A stretch of DNA of 64,000 nt from NCBI GenBank assembly GCA_966250375.1, contig CBINHE010000002.1, positions 1 through 64,000 of the forward strand, in the 5' to 3' direction. A program made the position numbers and the translations under genes. The notes under the pieces were generated by a model that saw nothing but the letters and a program-made list of their open reading frames with translations, had not been told where the DNA came from and did no database searches. The stretch's first letter is position 1. Every line of letters starts with the position of its first letter. The stretch is from CAMLDH01 sp966250375. Its GTDB lineage: Bacteria > Pseudomonadota > Gammaproteobacteria > Burkholderiales > Burkholderiaceae_D. Of the stretch, positions 60,854 to 64,000 are shown in pieces.

Positions 60854-60896
60854 TTAAAAAAGGCTGCAAACCTTTGGTTATGCGGTTTGCAGCCTT
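60854..60896 (-). terminator. rho-independent terminator of tRNA-Arg
   Basis: On the minus strand AAGGCTGCAAACC and GGTTTGCAGCCTT form a perfect 13-bp stem, followed by six T, 28 bases beyond the tRNA 3' end. Confidence 0.93.
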
Positions 60897-60923
60897 ATAT
60901 CGGTGTTTTCGATTTGGTGGGGG

Positions 60924-60998
60924 TGGTCCCGCCGACAGGAATCGAACCTGTATCTAGCGCTTAGGAGGCACTTGTTCTATCCATTGAACTACGGCGAG
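60924..60998 (-). tRNA. tRNA-Arg (anticodon CCT)
   Basis: The 75-base minus-strand sequence folds as a cloverleaf: acceptor CTCGCCG with CGGCGGG, D arm GTTC-AATGGATA-GAAC, anticodon stem AGTGC/GCGCT with loop CTCCTAA (anticodon CCT, reads AGG), T arm ACAGG-TTCGATT-CCTGT, and an encoded CCA end. One T-G pair and one further wobble occur in the stems. Confidence 0.95.
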
Positions 60999-61157
60999 AC
61001 GCTGGCAACTTGATGGTTATTTTTAAATTACACCCGGGATTATAGCCGACACATACGCCAAGAATCACGGTTAGTACATGCAAATCGGTACAATGCTGGC
61101 TTCATTCATTCAATTGGTCACACTTTTCAGTGTATCGGCCATATCAATCAGGCATTT

Positions 61158-63071
61158 ATGGCAGTCATTTCTCTCTCCAATGCGCAACTCGCATTTGGCC
61201 ATGTCGCATTGCTGGATCATGCGGAATTTTCTCTTGAGTCGGCTGAACGTGTCGGTTTGATTGGACGCAACGGCACCGGCAAATCGTCGTTGCTCAAAAT
61301 CCTTGCAGGGAGATCCAAACTGGACGACGGTTTGCTGGTCATGCAGCAGGGCCTCAAGATTGCGTATGTAGAACAGGAGCCGCATTTTGCGTCCGACATG
61401 ACAGTATTCGATGCGGTCGCGTCCGGCTTGGGCGAGCTGCCGGCATTGCTGGCGGAATATGAGGCATTGACCGGGCAATTCGGCGGCGACAATGACGATG
61501 CGCTGATGGAGCGGATGCACGATATCCAGGTCAAACTCGATGCGGGAGACGCGTGGAATTTGAACAATCGTGTAGAGACTACGCTTGACCGCTTGAATCT
61601 TGCCAAGGATTCGCTGATGGGGACCTTATCGGGCGGGATGCAAAAGCGCGTGGCGTTGGCATGCGCGTTGGTCAGTGCGCCGGATGTGTTGCTGTTGGAT
61701 GAACCGACCAACCATCTCGACTTTACATCGATTCTGTGGCTGGAGGGCTTGCTGCGCGACTACAAGGGTAGCGTGCTGTTCATCACACATGATCGCAGCT
61801 TTCTGGATAATGTCGCTACCCGCATCATCGAACTGGATCGGGGGCGCCTGGTTTCTTTTCCCGGTAATTTCAGTACTTATCAAACGCGCAAGGCCGAGCA
61901 GCTTGAGGTGGAGGAGGTCGAAAATGCCAAGTTCGACAAATTTCTCGCGCAGGAAGAAGTCTGGATACGCAAGGGCGTACAGGCGCGCCGCACACGAGAC
62001 GAAGGCCGGGTGCGACGACTGGAGGCATTGCGGCTGCAGCGCAGCGCACGGCGCGAGCAGCAAGGACAGGTCAAGCTGGATGTATCGACCGGCGATCGGT
62101 CGGGCAAGATCGTTGCCGAACTGACCGACGTCAACAAGAGTTACGGCGGCAAAGTGATCGTGCGTGACTTTAGCGCGACGATCCTGCGCGGCGATAAGGT
62201 GGGCTTGATCGGGCCGAATGGTGCCGGCAAAACCACGCTGCTGAAACTTATTTTAGGTGAAGAGAAAGCGGATGCCGGCACGATCCGTCAAGGCACTAAA
62301 TTGCAAGTCGCCTATTTCGATCAGATGCGCGCGCAATTGAACGAGGAAGCCAGTTTGGCCGATACGATTGCGCCGGGTAGCGACTGGGTTGAAATCAATG
62401 GCCAGCGCAAGCACGTGATGACCTATCTGAACGATTTCCTGTTTGCGCCGGAACGCGCACGTTCACCGGTCAAGTCCTTGTCGGGCGGCGAACGCAATCG
62501 CCTGTTGTTGGCACGTTTGTTCGCCAAACCGGCTAATGTGTTGGTATTGGACGAGCCGACCAATGACCTCGATATCGACACGCTGGAGCTATTGGAAGAA
62601 CTGTTGGAAGACTATAGCGGCACGGTGTTTTTGGTCAGTCACGATCGGACCTTCCTTGACAATGTCGTCACGCAAGTGATTGCTTCCGAAGGAAACGGAC
62701 TGTGGCGCGAATACATTGGCGGCTACAGTGATTGGGAGCGGGTTCGTCCGACAAGCGCGTCGTCAGGGGCGGCAAAGGGTGCCGCCAGGATCGATGTGAA
62801 AATCGAGGCCAAAGAAGCTCCCCAGACAGTCGCTGTCAAGAAAAAGAAACTCAGCTACAAAGAGCAGCGTGATCTGGAAGCATTGCCGGTTTTGATCGCG
62901 CAGTTGGAGGCAGAACAGAAAGCTATTTCAGAAAAGTTGGCCGATCCTGATTTATACAAGCAAGAGGCAGGAGCACTGCAACAGCTCAATCAGCGTTTCG
63001 CCGAAATCGATACGCTGCTGCTGGAAAATCTGGAGAAGTGGGAGGCGATCGAAGCGCGTAGCAAAGAGTGA
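61158..63071 (+). CDS. uup: ABC-F family ATPase (Uup-like)
   Basis: A 637-residue soluble protein with two ABC ATPase domains and no membrane helices. Domain 1: GRNGTGKSSLLKIL, LSGGMQKRVALACALV, LLLDEPTNHLDF. The linker (about 245-300, rich in Arg and Glu) belongs to ABC-F. Domain 2: GPNGAGKTTLLKLIL, LSGGERNRLLLARLF, LVLDEPTNDLD. A Lys/Glu coiled-coil tail (about 555-637) is the Uup DNA-binding-type end. ABC-F proteins act on ribosomes; Uup is also tied to transposon excision and branched DNA. Confidence 0.92.
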   Translation: MAVISLSNAQLAFGHVALLDHAEFSLESAERVGLIGRNGTGKSSLLKILAGRSKLDDGLLVMQQGLKIAYVEQEPHFASDMTVFDAVASGLGELPALLAEYEALTGQFGGDNDDALMERMHDIQVKLDAGDAWNLNNRVETTLDRLNLAKDSLMGTLSGGMQKRVALACALVSAPDVLLLDEPTNHLDFTSILWLEGLLRDYKGSVLFITHDRSFLDNVATRIIELDRGRLVSFPGNFSTYQTRKAEQLEVEEVENAKFDKFLAQEEVWIRKGVQARRTRDEGRVRRLEALRLQRSARREQQGQVKLDVSTGDRSGKIVAELTDVNKSYGGKVIVRDFSATILRGDKVGLIGPNGAGKTTLLKLILGEEKADAGTIRQGTKLQVAYFDQMRAQLNEEASLADTIAPGSDWVEINGQRKHVMTYLNDFLFAPERARSPVKSLSGGERNRLLLARLFAKPANVLVLDEPTNDLDIDTLELLEELLEDYSGTVFLVSHDRTFLDNVVTQVIASEGNGLWREYIGGYSDWERVRPTSASSGAAKGAARIDVKIEAKEAPQTVAVKKKKLSYKEQRDLEALPVLIAQLEAEQKAISEKLADPDLYKQEAGALQQLNQRFAEIDTLLLENLEKWEAIEARSKE

Positions 63072-63100
63072 TATTTCACAACGCTTGGTATCGGACCTCT

Positions 63101-63424
63101 AGAGCGGATTGCAAATCACAGTAGGCTGCGCCCCGCGCACCGATACCGTCGCAAGAGCACTACCTTATACCAATCTGCAGCCATAACGTGACATTAAATC
63201 GCGTCTTTTTTCGCCTGGCTGCGTTGCTCGTCGTTGCCATAGCTCGCTATGGCGCGTCCTCTCCCTTGCAGGGCGCGTCTGCGCTTGCAAGCGCAGACCG
63301 TTACGCAGGCGGACAGTATGCTGTCCGAATTCCCTGCTACACCCTTGCCAGCCGAAAAAATCCATCGATTTCATTGTCACGTTATGGCTGCAGATTGGTA
63401 TTACATCGGAGCGCAAACCGCTCT
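63101..63424 (-). repeat. nested inverted repeats: structured element copy 2 inside AGAGCGG repeat
   Basis: Outer ends AGAGCGGATTGC (63101-63112) and GCAAACCGCTCT (63413-63424) match the ends of the 34468 hairpin. Inside, 63167-63193 and 63375-63401 are a perfect 27-bp inverted repeat (ATACCAATCTGCAGCC + ATAACGTGACA). The core 63194-63374, read on the minus strand, matches the core of the element at 41603-41841 with hairpins at 63236-63253, 63262-63275, 63278-63297 and 63310-63327. The frame through it on the minus strand (63165-63416) is not a gene. Confidence 0.85.
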
Positions 63425-64000
63425 AATTCAAGCGCTTGATTGCATCGCGCAACTCCGGCAATTTGTCGCGCAACGCCGCCGCATCCGCCGCATACGGCCG
63501 CTCTGACAGGTAATCCTCGAGATCCTGCAAGGCGGCTTGCGGGCATTCCATATTTGCATACGCCAGTCCGCGGTCGCGTCGCTCGATGATTTCATCCGGC
63601 AGCAGAATGACCATCCGCTCTTGCACGCTTAGCAAGTGCTCCCATTGATGGCGTTCCTGGAACAGCGCTTTCAGGTTGCGCAGCATGCGCACCAGAATTT
63701 CACGCGGTTGCGCTTCCTGCAAATAGGCCGCCAGCATTGCTTCCGCCGGGTACTCCTGCTGCTCAAGAAAAGACCCCAGACGTTCTTCCAGATCCTCACG
63801 CGACAAACTCGCGCCATTGAATGGGTCCAGAATGATATCGCCGGATTGCACGGACAATTTCATCAGAAAGTGGCCGGGAAAAGAAACGCCTTTGATGTTC
63901 AAGCCTATTTGTTCCGCCAGCTCCATGTACACGACAGCAAGTGAAATGGGGATGCCGCGCCGCGTGCTGATTACGCAATGCAGGTAGCTGTTGTCGGGCG
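63423..64000 (-). CDS. SirB1-like transglutaminase/TPR protein, partial
   Basis: The reading frame enters from beyond the window and ends at TAG 63423-63425, giving the last 192 residues or so. It has DNSYLHCVISTRRGIPISLAVVYMELAEQIGL, GVSFPGHFLMKL and DPFNGASLSREDLEE, the SirB1/UPF0162 transglutaminase-like core with HFL and DPF motifs. A TPR-like C terminus follows (ERRDRGLAYANMECPQAALQDLEDYLSERP). The N terminus is missing. The function is not established for the family. The stop codon is the start of the adjacent AGAGCGG repeat. Confidence 0.85.
   Translation of the reverse strand, partial: PDNSYLHCVISTRRGIPISLAVVYMELAEQIGLNIKGVSFPGHFLMKLSVQSGDIILDPFNGASLSREDLEERLGSFLEQQEYPAEAMLAAYLQEAQPREILVRMLRNLKALFQERHQWEHLLSVQERMVILLPDEIIERRDRGLAYANMECPQAALQDLEDYLSERPYAADAAALRDKLPELRDAIKRLN

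Noticed and set aside
63165..63416. 83-codon minus-strand frame in the nested repeat
   Set aside because: Same reason as the 41606 frame; a by-product of the repeat sequence.

Overview
The window looks like chromosome from a Gram-negative betaproteobacterium, most likely Burkholderiales/Oxalobacteraceae (Herminiimonas- or Janthinobacterium-like). This is inferred from protein style, lipid A and KDO genes, the exbB-exbD-lpxK-ycaR-kdsB-adk gene order, and a barnase/barstar pair. No rRNA or phylogenetic marker was compared, so the genus is not established.

Layout. 1-10457 is a signalling island: two broken fragments and two intact copies of a periplasmic solute-binding protein, with no ABC permease. 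A hybrid histidine kinase (GTG start one base after the second binding protein), a REC-kinase, a stand-alone receiver and a REC-GGDEF-EAL protein follow. This could pass a periplasmic ligand signal to c-di-GMP. 10544-24572 is mostly housekeeping: MarC, sodB and xseA on the minus strand; then exbB-exbD-lpxK-ycaR-kdsB-adk, a proton pyrophosphatase, an SDR dehydrogenase behind a perfect palindrome, gamma-glutamyltransferase and a patatin phospholipase. 24634-34265 holds a secreted repeat protein, a secreted barnase-like RNase with its barstar, purN, an rsmB-PLD-mscS overlapping run, a desaturase, rpmG/rpmB, radC, a FKBP isomerase and ispH. 34868-40163 has livHMGF (no livK nearby) and a fumarylacetoacetase-like gene next to maleylacetoacetate isomerase.

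40300-59956 is a cobalt/cobalamin locus. A B12 riboswitch with a probable terminator precedes the cobalt importer cbtB-cbtA. After a mobile-looking repeat comes a tightly overlapping run: 2Fe-2S ferredoxin, cobN, fused chlI/chlD, cbiE, cbiX-cbiC fusion, cbiD, cbiL, cbiF, cbiG, cobJ-cobK fusion, cobW, cobO, cobB, bluB and hupE. Cobalt-early genes (CbiX, CbiD, CbiG) coexist with a late cobaltochelatase (CobN plus a ChlID motor). No CbiT is seen. CobW lacks its usual cysteine motif and CobN carries a 47-residue His/Asp run. The window ends with a glycine-zipper protein, tRNA-Arg(CCT), an ABC-F ATPase and a partial SirB1-like gene.

The most unusual non-coding signal is a repeat family seen at 41603-41841 and, inverted, at 63167-63401. 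The two copies share a core but have different flanking arms, each self-complementary, and internal hairpins whose stems change in a compensating way. The second copy sits inside another inverted-repeat type (AGAGCGG...CCGCTCT), which also occurs as a 124-bp hairpin at 34468-34591. The clearest recombination signal is a 175-bp stretch identical between the two solute-binding protein genes, with diverged flanks on both sides.
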